From: Spirochaetaceae bacterium | GTDB taxonomy: Bacteria; Spirochaetota; Spirochaetia; CADAEX01 | Length of the DNA: 33,689 nt | Assembly (NCBI GenBank): GCA_009780675.1 | Contig: WQZP01000023.1 | Location: forward strand, 1-33,689 | Direction of reading: 5' to 3' | Shown here: positions 1-7,606 of the stretch, piece by piece | How the letters are laid out: every line of letters begins with the position of its first letter | How positions within the stretch are numbered: the first letter of the stretch is position 1 | Translations under genes and position numbers: made by a program | Notes under the pieces: generated by a model | What the model was told of the DNA's origin: nothing | Databases searched by the model: none | Seen by the model: only the letters and a program-made list of their open reading frames with translations

Positions 1-80
1 ATTTCTCCCATATAATTAACATATGAACGCTCTTTTGCTGTATATTGGTTATAATAAAAGGGTACAGGTGCATTTGCCAT
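1..80 (-). CDS. 5' end of an unidentified protein (partial)
   Basis: An ATG at 80 (minus strand) is preceded by a GGAG ribosome binding site 8 nt upstream and opens a frame that runs off the left edge. The 26 visible residues begin MANAPVPFYYNQY and continue with a charged stretch. I do not recognise the family from so little sequence. It is a minus-strand gene like its neighbours, separated from the DUF1801 gene by about 160 bp without another gene. Confidence 0.55.
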   Translation of the reverse strand, partial: MANAPVPFYYNQYTAKERSYVNYMGE

Positions 81-241
81 AATTTACTCCTTATTAATAT
101 TATATATTGCTTTTTTTTATTTACAAGTTTATTTTCAATCTCTTTCCCTGAGTCTATAATCTGAACACTTTAACGTATTGCGTTTAACGGTTAAGATTAA
201 CAGCGCTGATGCCCAGATGGCCTAATATTATTATTGACATC

Positions 242-646
242 TTAAAATGACTGTACGCAATATAGAGCAATTGCTTTAATCAACTCATACGGAATCGGCT
301 TATTCCACGGTAACTGAATTACTCCCTTGTTACTCTTAAATCCTTCTTTTTCAATTTGAGAAGCAAATTCCTTTACAGCTTCAGGTCCAGGATATAGCCC
401 TAAATGATTTTTATGTACAGCAAACTGAATAAGGTTTTTTTCCTGCCAAAAGGTTGGCATCTTCCAGGAAAGTTTCTCGGTTGCTTCAGGCATGACGGAA
501 CGAATAGTTTCTCGTACACGCCGCAAAATATCACGATGTTCTTCAGGCGAATGTTCTATATATTCGTCGATTGTTTTAAAATCTCCACAATAATGACTCT
601 GATTTATGTTTTTGAAACTACGATTGCATTTTGAACATGTCCACAT
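242..646 (-). CDS. DUF1801 / YdhG-like protein with N-terminal zinc finger
   Basis: This 134-residue protein belongs to the DUF1801 (YdhG/YdeI-like, frataxin-like fold) family. The body from about residue 24 has the family pattern: YIEHSPEEHRDILRRVRETI, then PEATEKLSWKMPTF, then LGLYPGP, and finally GVIQLPWNKPIPYELI near the end. The first 22 residues add a small zinc-finger-like motif (Cys4, Cys7, His18, Cys20), a common N-terminal extension in Firmicutes and spirochaete members. The start is supported by AGGAG upstream of the ATG. Members have been proposed as iron chaperones or small-molecule binders; no enzymatic role is established. It stands as a single-gene unit 50 bp downstream of the metal exporter gene on the same strand. 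Confidence 0.8.
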   Translation of the reverse strand: MWTCSKCNRSFKNINQSHYCGDFKTIDEYIEHSPEEHRDILRRVRETIRSVMPEATEKLSWKMPTFWQEKNLIQFAVHKNHLGLYPGPEAVKEFASQIEKEGFKSNKGVIQLPWNKPIPYELIKAIALYCVQSF

Positions 647-698
647 ATTACAATCTCCTTTTGTATATTTTCAGTAAATCTATTATGCTTTTTTTCTA

Positions 699-1598
699 TT
701 ATAATGACAATAATCTATTGCCAGCCGTAATTTGCTCCAATGGCTCTACATGGATTGTGGCATTCATTTCGAATTTTTCCAAAATCATATTTTCGACATT
801 AGTTGCTATTTTGTGGCAGTTTTCATTTGTCATATTTCCGGCGAGTCGTAAATGCATAGTCAATTCTTTTTGAGAAATGTAATTGTGTAAATGCAAATGA
901 TGAATGTTAAATTTTTCTTGATAAATCAATTTGATCTCGTCATTGATTTTATCAATTAAATCCTGTTTTAATTCTTCACCAAGTATTTTTGATATTGATT
1001 CTCTTAGAATTGTAAAGGCTGCATAAAATATCGCAAATGCGCAAAACATTCCTAGAACACTGTCCATCCACCAAAAGTCTGTTGTGAATTTTGTAATTAC
1101 AATGCCGATTAAAACTACTACAGATGATAATGAATCTGATCTGTGATGCCAGCCATCTGCTTTTACAATTACATTGTCTGTTTTTCGTCCAATGTAAAAT
1201 GCGATTTGAGCAAGAATTTCTTTTACAACAATTGATACTGCTGTTATAACAATAGCAATTGTTCCAAATTCAACACTTTCCCTGTTTTGAAATCTTTCAA
1301 TTGAACTTATAAGAAAATCATAGCCAATAATTCCCAGAATAAAAGCGACAAAAATCGAGGAAATTTGTTCCCACCGCCCATGCCCAAAGGGGTGTTTCTT
1401 ATCTGCTTTTTTAGATTGTAATTTAACAGAAAACGCTACAAATACTGATGTCAATGAGTCAGAAAGGGTATGCCAGGCGTCAGCTATTAAAGCAATTGAG
1501 CCTGTTATCAACCCTACCCAAAATTTAACCACAAACAAAACTGCATTTACAACAACCGATAAAATGCCTTCAAAAACCTGTGCTTTTGCTTTATTCAT
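699..1598 (-). CDS. Cation diffusion facilitator (CDF) metal exporter
   Basis: This 299-residue inner-membrane transporter exports divalent metal by proton exchange. It has about six membrane segments and both CDF metal-site signatures: HTLSD in segment 2 (after ALIADAW) and HHRSD in segment 5. A His-rich cytoplasmic loop (KKHPFGHGRWE) and a C-terminal cytoplasmic domain with HHLHLHNY and HVEP complete the family architecture. The frame is open 15 codons further upstream, but the ATG at 1598 has GGAGG 8 nt upstream and lies beyond the riboswitch terminator, so it is the better start. The leader carries a NiCo-type riboswitch, which suggests Co2+/Ni2+ as substrates rather than Zn2+. Specificity cannot be read from the protein alone. 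Confidence 0.93.
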   Translation of the reverse strand: MNKAKAQVFEGILSVVVNAVLFVVKFWVGLITGSIALIADAWHTLSDSLTSVFVAFSVKLQSKKADKKHPFGHGRWEQISSIFVAFILGIIGYDFLISSIERFQNRESVEFGTIAIVITAVSIVVKEILAQIAFYIGRKTDNVIVKADGWHHRSDSLSSVVVLIGIVITKFTTDFWWMDSVLGMFCAFAIFYAAFTILRESISKILGEELKQDLIDKINDEIKLIYQEKFNIHHLHLHNYISQKELTMHLRLAGNMTNENCHKIATNVENMILEKFEMNATIHVEPLEQITAGNRLLSL

Positions 1599-1631
1599 AA
1601 CAAAAACCTCCAATTGTAGTTCATAGGGCAT

Positions 1632-1675
1632 AAAAAAACGCACCTATGGAACATTTTACTGTCCCACAGATGCGT
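1632..1675 (-). terminator. Riboswitch expression-platform terminator
   Basis: A 16-bp stem (1675-1660 with 1653-1638, three G-U pairs), loop GTAAAA, is followed by seven U residues on the minus-strand transcript. Its 5' strand contains the 3' strands of aptamer helices P4 and P1, so aptamer folding and terminator are mutually exclusive. Metal binding should therefore switch the exporter gene on. Confidence 0.88.
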
Positions 1676-1744
1676 GTAATACTCATCTGTTGCTGCACAC
1701 AGCAGCCCAGCCCCATAAACCTAAAGGTTTATCGCCTGCTCAGT
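1658..1744 (-). promoter_or_regulatory. NiCo (czcD-type) cobalt/nickel riboswitch aptamer
   Basis: Read on the minus strand, this leader folds into a four-helix junction. P1 is ACTG/CAGT (1744-1741 with 1661-1658). P2 is ATAAACC/GGTTTAT (1732-1726 with 1721-1715). P3 is GCTGC/GCAGC (1706-1702 with 1696-1692). P4 is ACAGATG/CATCTGT (1690-1684 with 1672-1666). Junction strands AGCAGGCG, GGGGCTGG and GGGACAG match what I recall of the NiCo/czcD class, which controls CDF exporters, and a CDF gene follows. A TATAAT-type -10 lies at 1754-1749, placing the transcript start just before P1. Confidence 0.82.
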
Positions 1745-1828
1745 TTCTATTATATTCTTAGCATATTTTAGCTATTTTGTCAATAGAAAAAATGCATTGT
1801 GAAGCGTAACGTGCAGAAATGCTTATAC

Positions 1829-2596
1829 TCAGATAACTTTGGCAATAAGCTGGATTGTATTAAAATACTTCCCATCTTCTGCTGCCTTCATGTCCAATGT
1901 CCATTTGTCCACGTACTCCGCATCCAATGCAAATTTTTCTCCCTTTTGGGGGTCAAGGCTTGCAAGGTATTCTTCCCAAGCTATGTCGTGGCAGGCCATT
2001 TCGCTGATATTAATAATTTCTATGCCCTCTGCCTTATTAAACAAGTCCTTCCACCATTCAATACCACGAACGCATCTTGCTACATCAGAAACATCCCAGA
2101 ACGGTTGCATTTCCGGCGGAACATTGTCACCAAACTCATACTTCAACCCGGGAAATGCAACTGCAATGTAGCCACCCTTTTTCACATAAGAAATAAGCTT
2201 TGGTAGCATTTCCTCGTTATCGCCAAACATATTGTATGCGCCTACCGAAAAAATCACATCGAAATAACCCTTTGCAAAAGGCAACGGCTGTGTTGCGTCT
2301 ATCAGCATCGGAACGATTTTATCTGCAATGCCGAGGGATTGAAATCTCTGATGATTTTCGGTTGGATCAGCAAATAAATCAGTGGCAAAAACCTCTGCAC
2401 CATGTGCTTGCACTAGGTACAATGCCGACAAGCCCATTCCGCAACCCAAATCAAGGATTCGCATATTCTTTGTGATTGTGAAATGTGAAGCCAATTCCTC
2501 GGCCTGTCGTATTCCATTTGGACCCCACATTGTGGCTTTTAATAGTGCAAGATTCTTTTCATCAGCAATGAACTTGTTTGAAAATATATTACTCAT
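1829..2596 (-). CDS. Class I SAM-dependent methyltransferase
   Basis: This 255-residue Rossmann-fold methyltransferase has a clear SAM motif I (ILDLGCGMGLSAL, about residues 47-59). An acidic residue follows at the end of strand 2 (FATDLF), and a motif II/III region reads DVIFSVGAYNMFG. The length and C-terminal half fit small-molecule methyltransferases of the Methyltransf_11/25 type, with substrate unknown. The start has only a weak purine-rich site upstream. It is a single-gene unit between the riboswitch-controlled exporter, whose promoter lies about 75 bp beyond this gene's stop, and the HEAT/DUF3795 gene. No pathway partner is visible. Confidence 0.85.
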   Translation of the reverse strand: MSNIFSNKFIADEKNLALLKATMWGPNGIRQAEELASHFTITKNMRILDLGCGMGLSALYLVQAHGAEVFATDLFADPTENHQRFQSLGIADKIVPMLIDATQPLPFAKGYFDVIFSVGAYNMFGDNEEMLPKLISYVKKGGYIAVAFPGLKYEFGDNVPPEMQPFWDVSDVARCVRGIEWWKDLFNKAEGIEIINISEMACHDIAWEEYLASLDPQKGEKFALDAEYVDKWTLDMKAAEDGKYFNTIQLIAKVI

Positions 2597-2628
2597 AATT
2601 TTTTTCTTAGTCTATTATCCTTTTTTTA

Positions 2629-3684
2629 TTATTTCTTTAATTTTAATTCAACATTTTCTTCTTTTGCATATTCATTTATTTTATTTTTTAATTCTTCAAT
2701 GCTTAATTCTTTATTGTCTTTTATATATTTTAAAATTCCATTTATATTTTCGATTTTTAATAGTGTAGTTGCCAAGCAATAATAGCTCTTACTTCTTTTA
2801 TCATTATATTTTTCAAGAAGAATATTTAATAATTTAATTCTTATTTTTTGTTCCTTTATAAATTCATTTAATCCATTTTCTTTTATAAAATAATGATTTT
2901 GAAATATTTTTTTATGAGTTACAAATGAGTCTTTTAAGACCTTTTCTTTGTTTTCATATCTATTACAAGGAAAATTATTACATAGGCCACAAGCTTCTAA
3001 TTTGTTTTTCTTAAAACAGCAGTTTGCGAAAGCACATGGTGGACGACTTTTTGTAAAACCTAGTCCAAAACATCCAGGACATTTTGAATCACCGTCTGTA
3101 TAAAATCTTGGACATAAGCCGCAATCAACGCCGCAACAGCCCAAAACATAATGTTTTTTGACTAGTTCATCAGATGTTTTTTTTATTACATCCATATACA
3201 TTTTCTTTATATTCGGTTTTTCTTCTTTGGCACAAATTTCGTTAATTTTTGGTATTAGTTTTTTATTATAATCTGTTTCGAGTTTTATAATTTCTACGAG
3301 CGCGTAAGCAGCGCTCCACCTAACAACAGTTCCGTCAAAAGTAGCATTTTGAAGTAAATTTTCTATTGCACTATTTAAATCCGTTTTATATAAATACGCA
3401 ATATTACCAATTATTTTCGCACATTCCCATTTTACACGAGGTGCCTTATCAGATAAATGATCTACAACAAATTCAAAACACGTTTTGTTAATTATTTTGG
3501 GATCTTTTGCGCTAGCAAATTCTAAAGCCTCAATACAAGTGCCCTTTTCAGCATCTTTTGCGGTTTTTGCATAAGCTAATAAATCTTTAATGTTAATTTC
3601 TTTATTAATAATGCTTTGACATAATACTTCAATTTTTTGTTTTGGCTTCAATGCTTTATTTGATAAAATTTCTGTAATATCCAT
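2629..3684 (-). CDS. HEAT-repeat and DUF3795 Cys-rich fusion protein
   Basis: This 351-residue protein is in two parts. Residues about 1-170 are helical repeats of HEAT type (for example the segment around DKAPRVKWECAKIIGNIA, and VVRWSAAYALVEII). The middle, from about residue 180, is a DUF3795 domain with paired cysteines: CCGVDCGLCPRFY, CPGCFG, CAFANCCFKKN, ACGLCNNFPC. This probably holds zinc or another metal. The tail is Lys-rich and helical. The start has AAGGAG upstream of the ATG. The fusion suggests a HEAT scaffold that presents or binds a partner for the metal domain; no biochemical function is established for DUF3795. It lies 32 bp upstream of the methyltransferase and may be co-transcribed with it. 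Confidence 0.8.
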   Translation of the reverse strand: MDITEILSNKALKPKQKIEVLCQSIINKEINIKDLLAYAKTAKDAEKGTCIEALEFASAKDPKIINKTCFEFVVDHLSDKAPRVKWECAKIIGNIAYLYKTDLNSAIENLLQNATFDGTVVRWSAAYALVEIIKLETDYNKKLIPKINEICAKEEKPNIKKMYMDVIKKTSDELVKKHYVLGCCGVDCGLCPRFYTDGDSKCPGCFGLGFTKSRPPCAFANCCFKKNKLEACGLCNNFPCNRYENKEKVLKDSFVTHKKIFQNHYFIKENGLNEFIKEQKIRIKLLNILLEKYNDKRSKSYYCLATTLLKIENINGILKYIKDNKELSIEELKNKINEYAKEENVELKLKK

Positions 3685-3723
3685 TTTTATCTCCTTTTCA
3701 TTGTATGAAAGTACCAGTAACTT

Positions 3724-3754
3724 AACTGTCTTAACGAAAATCGGACAGTTTTTT
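3724..3754 (+). terminator. Hairpin with T-run, terminator-like
   Basis: AACTGTC and GACAGTT form a 7-bp stem at 3724-3750, with an inner CGA/TCG pair, followed by TTTT on the plus strand. It lies between two minus-strand genes, so it would stop antisense transcription entering from the left. Read on the minus strand it has only a weak U-tract. Confidence 0.45.
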
Positions 3755-3858
3755 ATATATAATTGTTTTATATGGAGAACGATAAAAAATTCAATTTTGG
3801 TAAAATATCAGTCAATACAGAAACAACTGGTAAACAGCCTAAAAAGACACCACAATTA

Positions 3859-4209
3859 TTATTTCTTCTTTTTAATAATATTTTTATTCAACTTCAATAA
3901 AATTTCAGACTGTTCCAGTAAACAATCTTTTAAAGTATCATCGATGGTGTTGTAAATTTCAAGTATTTTCTCAAGTCTATAATCTGGGGGTTCAGAGGAG
4001 AACATATCCCCTTTTCCTGTCAATAACCAATCCTTATTAACGTTAAACGTGGTACAGATAAGTTGGATTATTCTGTCATTGGGTTCCCGTGTTCCATACT
4101 CAACTTGACCGTAAACCCCGTGACTGAAATATATGTGTTTGGAAAAATCCCTGATAGACATTTTAAAATGGGTTCGGACAAGTTTTAATCGGGTGTGGAC
4201 GGTGTTCAT
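3859..4209 (-). CDS. XRE-family helix-turn-helix regulator
   Basis: This 116-residue protein starts at ATG 4209. The N-terminal domain (residues about 2-65) is a Cro/C1-type helix-turn-helix: RLKLVRTHFKMSIRDFSKHI, then FSHGVYGQVEYGTREPNDRIIQLICTTFNVNKDWLLTGKG. The C-terminal segment (YRLEKILEIYNTIDDTLKDC, then a helical tail ending in poly-Lys) is probably the dimerisation helix. A TATAAT -10 at 4224-4219 with a TTGATT -35 at 4248-4243 puts the transcript start within 1-3 nt of the ATG, so the message is probably leaderless, which explains the missing ribosome binding site. A GTG at 4230 is in frame, but it lies upstream of the predicted transcript start. It is divergent from a 54-residue gene that shares nine residues with its C-terminal helix. 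Confidence 0.82.
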   Translation of the reverse strand: MNTVHTRLKLVRTHFKMSIRDFSKHIYFSHGVYGQVEYGTREPNDRIIQLICTTFNVNKDWLLTGKGDMFSSEPPDYRLEKILEIYNTIDDTLKDCLLEQSEILLKLNKNIIKKKK

Positions 4210-4218
4210 GTTCGTATA

Positions 4219-4332
4219 ATTATAGAACACAACGTGGTATTAAATCAAGACAGAAAATAGCGTATGAAAAAGTAGACATTTTCTGGGTTATTGAAACATT
4301 ATATTGACAGTCTTGATATAATACGATATATG
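4219..4332. promoter_or_regulatory. Divergent promoters with inverted TCAAGAC operators
   Basis: The leftward promoter is TTGATT (4248-4243), 18 bp, TATAAT (4224-4219). The rightward promoter is TTGACA (4304-4309), 17 bp, TATATG (4327-4332). Each overlaps or abuts one copy of an inverted motif: ATCAAGAC at 4244-4251 and GTCTTGAT at 4310-4317. A second inverted repeat, CAGAAAAT (4251-4258) and ATTTTCTG (4278-4285), lies between them. These are good candidates for binding sites of the XRE regulator. Confidence 0.6.
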
Positions 4333-4352
4333 TATATATAAAGGACGCTTTC

Positions 4353-4517
4353 ATGGAGAAAAGGATCGGTAAGAAAAAGAAAGAAGATGTTGACCAATTA
4401 CATCAAAATTACCTTAAAATGGACGAGGTAGGAAAGGAAAAATTGAAAGACGTATCAGAGAAGATATTGGAGATTTACAATACTGTAAATGAAAAAAAGG
4501 ATAAAACCCGTGAGTAA
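4353..4517 (+). CDS. 54-residue charged protein, partner of the XRE regulator
   Basis: This small gene has AAGGA 8 nt before its ATG and a well-formed promoter upstream. The product is highly charged and Lys/Glu-rich with no membrane segment. Its C-terminal third contains EKILEIYNTV, and the divergent XRE regulator has EKILEIYNTI in its C-terminal helix. In the regulator this segment follows the DNA-binding domain, so the small protein resembles a detached oligomerisation helix. Inferred role: it modulates the regulator by mixed dimer formation. I know of no named family. The lipoprotein gene follows 67 bp downstream on the same strand and is likely co-transcribed. Confidence 0.65.
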   Translation: MEKRIGKKKKEDVDQLHQNYLKMDEVGKEKLKDVSEKILEIYNTVNEKKDKTRE

Positions 4518-4584
4518 TTACTCATGATAAAACAAACTTAAAAGGTTCTCGTATGGGAATCTATTATGGAATTGGAGTAAAAAG

Positions 4585-5001
4585 ATGAGAAAGATTTTAA
4601 TTGGAATGATAGTTATTCTATCAATGTTGGTGATCGGGTGTGATAATGATAATGGTGATAATGGTGGGGGTGGAGACGTAACAATCAATATCTTAAACTC
4701 AATGCCGGAAAATATTATTAGAATTAGGATTTATCAAGCCCTTGATCCCTGGGTGGTGAAATACGACAATGAAGCGATATCTATTCCAACTGGACAAACA
4801 CATTCAATTACAATTTCTGGACTTACTTTTTCACTAATTAATACAGCTGTTTTAACTATATATGTTTGGACTACTGCAAATGAAGGTGATAATCCATATT
4901 CCCATATTTTTGGTGGTGGTCATATAAATGTTGAAAAAGGAAAACCATACAATCTCCAACTTCGTGAATATTATAGTTGGATCGGTCTTTTCGATAATTA
5001 A
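4585..5001 (+). CDS. Small secreted lipoprotein
   Basis: This 138-residue protein has a lipoprotein signal peptide with the lipobox LVIGC at about residues 15-19. An Asn/Asp/Gly-rich linker follows, then a beta-rich domain of about 105 residues with no family I recognise. The start has GGAG 8 nt upstream. Composition (TINILNS, HSITISGLT, LTIYVWT) suggests a small beta-sandwich. It is probably co-transcribed with the 54-residue gene and so under the XRE regulator. It is followed by a hairpin that can act as a terminator. Confidence 0.75.
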   Translation: MRKILIGMIVILSMLVIGCDNDNGDNGGGGDVTINILNSMPENIIRIRIYQALDPWVVKYDNEAISIPTGQTHSITISGLTFSLINTAVLTIYVWTTANEGDNPYSHIFGGGHINVEKGKPYNLQLREYYSWIGLFDN

Positions 5002-5009
5002 CTACTAAT

Positions 5010-5039
5010 AAATATCCCGTTATTATTGACGGGGTATTT
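5010..5039 (+). terminator. Intrinsic terminator-like hairpin after the lipoprotein gene
   Basis: AAATATCCCGT (5010-5020) pairs with ACGGGGTATTT (5029-5039), 11 bp with one G-U, loop of 8. The following U-tract is weak (AACTT). It starts 9 bp after the lipoprotein stop codon. Confidence 0.55.
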
Positions 5040-5133
5040 AACTTCATAAATAATATTTACACAATTCTTTGAGATATTTCCAATACATTTAATCCGTTTT
5101 TTTTTCGTATATCGTTCCAATATTTTCAACGAT

Positions 5134-5907
5134 TTATAATATAACGTTATATTTCATTTGTTGAATAATACCATTAATAAATCTTATATCTTCTTCAATC
5201 CAATAGCCTTCGTCATGTGCCTCACTTTCTATAATACCGGAAAGGTATAAAACAAGCTCCTGTAAATTTTCAATTATCCTTTCATATTGGATTGATAGAG
5301 ACCTGGGGTTTCTTTGAAGCCACCGATTTCCTTGCACTCTTTCAAATTGTAGTAAAACTTCCAATAAAACAACCACTGTGTATTGTCTTGGGTAGCTATA
5401 CCATGAATTTCCATAATTAAGCGATTTTGCCCAATTAAAGAAACGATGTTGGAACGAATTTGGCGACAGTAATCCCAAGGTCATAAAAGAAACAGTGTCC
5501 CTAAAAGTTATCTCACGGGCATCCTGTCCATCTGAAGCGCCGCCTGTTTCCTGAAAGTGAATTGTATTATTCAATAGTCTGAATGCTTCTTCTCTCAATT
5601 GCCTTTGCCGAAGATAATCTTCCGGATCTCCGAGCCTTATGTTGATGTGATGTCTATCATTAAAAGCTTCAAGAAATAAATTTATTATTTCATTGCGACC
5701 GGAAAACCATGACCATGATGGTTCAAATGAAGAATCCCATTTTAAAAGCCCATTTGAGATATATTGTATTATATGGGATGATAATTTACTGTCCACGCTT
5801 TCGTAATCATCTTGTGCATTTATTGCATTTGCACAAATTATGAAAACAATTAAACACAATACTCTTTTTTTTGGAATGCATTTAAGAAAATACAAATTAT
5901 CTTCCAT
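5134..5907 (-). CDS. Exported protein of unknown function
   Basis: I place the start at the ATG at 5907 because it gives a normal signal peptide (basic KCIPKKR, then a hydrophobic core, then ANAINAQ) of about 31 residues. The open frame continues 39 codons upstream without a plausible signal. The mature part (about 225 residues) is helical, Trp- and Tyr-rich (WDSSFEPSWSWF, YGNSWYSYPRQY), and has no motif I can assign. The ribosome binding site is weak. It converges with the lipoprotein gene across a spacer of about 130 bp. Confidence 0.6.
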   Translation of the reverse strand: MEDNLYFLKCIPKKRVLCLIVFIICANAINAQDDYESVDSKLSSHIIQYISNGLLKWDSSFEPSWSWFSGRNEIINLFLEAFNDRHHINIRLGDPEDYLRQRQLREEAFRLLNNTIHFQETGGASDGQDAREITFRDTVSFMTLGLLSPNSFQHRFFNWAKSLNYGNSWYSYPRQYTVVVLLEVLLQFERVQGNRWLQRNPRSLSIQYERIIENLQELVLYLSGIIESEAHDEGYWIEEDIRFINGIIQQMKYNVIL

Positions 5908-6127
5908 ACTTAAGCAAGTATGAATAGAAACTATTAGTTTGTCAATAAATCGCAATGGTTCTGTTAAAAAATTGGCACATGACGTGATTAGATATACGAC
6001 GTGAGGTGAGCCTGCCCGAAGCATATACTGTATGTTAGACGAAATGCACCTAATTTCTAATAATCCTTATATGTGTTATACGCTTTTTCGAAATAGAAAT
6101 CACCTTTATATTCTTAATACGTTACTT

Positions 6128-6517
6128 TCACGGAATTTTTCTAATTTTTGCGATTAGTAATGGAGCAAATCCAATAAATATAACAACTATTAGCCAAAAA
6201 TTTCCTGTTGTTATATTGTATGAATTTATTACATCATTTATTGTTAGTCCCATTAATAATCCTAATACGGTCTCAAACAATATAGTAAGAAAAATCCATA
6301 ATACTCCAATTTTTAGATATATTTTCCTTTCTCCCTTTCCTAATCGTGGAATTAGAAAAAAGGATACAATGAAAATCAAAATACACAAAATAATACAACT
6401 TACTGGATTTGCATATATTGATCCAATCATGGGTTCAATAATACCTTCTCTTAATCCTCCATTTAAAATCGCGAGTGGCACAAATAATAGCCATATTAAA
6501 ATTGATTTTATTATCAT
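6128..6517 (-). CDS. Small integral membrane protein (four segments)
   Basis: This 129-residue protein has four hydrophobic segments. Its first loop (NGGLREGIIEPMIG) and a later loop (INSYNITTGNFWL) resemble a conserved uncharacterised bacterial family. The start at 6517 overlaps the stop of the DinB-like gene as ATGA, so translation is probably coupled. An extended frame would begin inside the upstream gene without a ribosome binding site. Function is unknown. Confidence 0.75.
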   Translation of the reverse strand: MIIKSILIWLLFVPLAILNGGLREGIIEPMIGSIYANPVSCIILCILIFIVSFFLIPRLGKGERKIYLKIGVLWIFLTILFETVLGLLMGLTINDVINSYNITTGNFWLIVVIFIGFAPLLIAKIRKIP

Positions 6518-7245
6518 ATTAAACTTCCAATTCTGCAGTGTTTGTCCTTTATCGCAAAACAAGGAATAAAATGATAATTTGTATGATGACTTGTTATTGG
6601 AACTTTAAGCAAACCTAAAATATTTTTATTCCCCCAATAATCCAATAACCAAATTGAATTCGGGTCATTTAGCACGCCGCCATTTTGGGTTATTTTTTTT
6701 ATTTGTTCTGGCTTTACTTTTATTTTTAAATCATTAAATTCAAGAGATTCCAATATTTTTTTTGTAGATTTACCAACTTTTATCCTATATTCTTTTAGCG
6801 CTTTTATGTTTATATTATTATTCAATAAATCTATTTCAGAATTCGTCATTGAATTTCCTACATCTGATATTTTGATATTTAGTTTTGTTTGAATTTCTTT
6901 ATTGAATACTGTTTCATTGTTTCCAATCAATAAATTTGATATAAGATCCTCTATTCTTGTCGTATGCCAAATACACCATAATATAGAAGCTCCTTTTTTA
7001 GGAATAATTTTACAAGTTTCAACAGTTAAATTATCCCACAAAAGATCATAAATTGTATCGTCATCCGTCTTATATACCTTTTTATCATGTACCAAACTAT
7101 GATTTTTTAATAATAAATTTTTCCCTTCAGCAAATGTTTCTTCCTTGCATATCAATGATGTCCATTTCTTTTGATTATCTGAAAATAATTTTAATTTATT
7201 CTGTCTTTCATTCCAGCCTACAGGTCTGTTTTTATTTATACTCAA
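6514..7245 (-). CDS. DinB/DUF664-like four-helix protein
   Basis: This 243-residue protein has DinB-superfamily features: a helix with SILWCIWHTTRIEDLISNLL, whose His corresponds to a metal-ligand position, and a late His cluster (ITSHHTNYHFIPC). DinB-like proteins are small metal-binding four-helix bundles, including thiol transferases, with many of unknown substrate. The start is a TTG at 7245 with AGAGGA upstream. The stop overlaps the start of the membrane-protein gene by 4 nt, so the two form a two-gene operon. Assignment rests on local motifs only. Confidence 0.65.
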   Translation of the reverse strand: MSINKNRPVGWNERQNKLKLFSDNQKKWTSLICKEETFAEGKNLLLKNHSLVHDKKVYKTDDDTIYDLLWDNLTVETCKIIPKKGASILWCIWHTTRIEDLISNLLIGNNETVFNKEIQTKLNIKISDVGNSMTNSEIDLLNNNINIKALKEYRIKVGKSTKKILESLEFNDLKIKVKPEQIKKITQNGGVLNDPNSIWLLDYWGNKNILGLLKVPITSHHTNYHFIPCFAIKDKHCRIGSLI

Positions 7246-7606
7246 ATAATAATCCTCTTAATTTTATATTAACATAAATATTCATTTTGTCAAGATTGTT
7301 AAATTATTTATACCAAAATTATAACAAATGGTGCATAACGAAGCTATGATAAAAAGGGTGCGGAGCTGGTATGTTAAATAAAGTTTGAAAAGAACAATGC
7401 TGGTTGTATCTAAAACTGAGGCAAATCATTGATAGCGATTAACAACCAGCACCGCATCGCCTTTTGGGGAACGGTCTCAATCAAATCATTACCCCGTATA
7501 GACGTTTGGTAGTATACCGTTTTTCTTTTCAATTATTCATTTTAACTTAAATTTTTCATTTCTTTTTATTATGTTTTTGCTGTTATCAGAAATAAATACA
7601 GTTACC
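7246..7606. other. Intergenic region with a large imperfect palindrome
   Basis: I see no gene in these 361 bases. The first part is AT-rich, with the DinB-like gene's ribosome binding site at its left end. The middle (7351-7465) is a GC-richer block with long inverted repeats. The remainder up to the hydrolase stop is plain AT-rich sequence. Confidence 0.7.
7351..7465. repeat. Imperfect inverted repeat (attC- or mobile-repeat-like)
   Basis: The left arm contains GTGCGGAGCTGGT (7358-7370) and the right arm ACCAGCACCGCAT (7445-7457), a 13-nt inverted repeat with one internal mismatch and one end mismatch. Flanking AAAA/TTTT and TGTT/AACA also pair. A third copy of the core, GCTGGTTGT at 7399-7407, is perfectly complementary to 7442-7450, so two alternative stems are possible. 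The local GC content is above that of the surroundings. Confidence 0.6.

Noticed and set aside
3772-3900. A 42-residue plus-strand ORF (MENDKKFNFGK...) with a TATAAT upstream
   Set aside because: It overlaps the end of the XRE regulator on the other strand, has no ribosome binding site and no second line of support.
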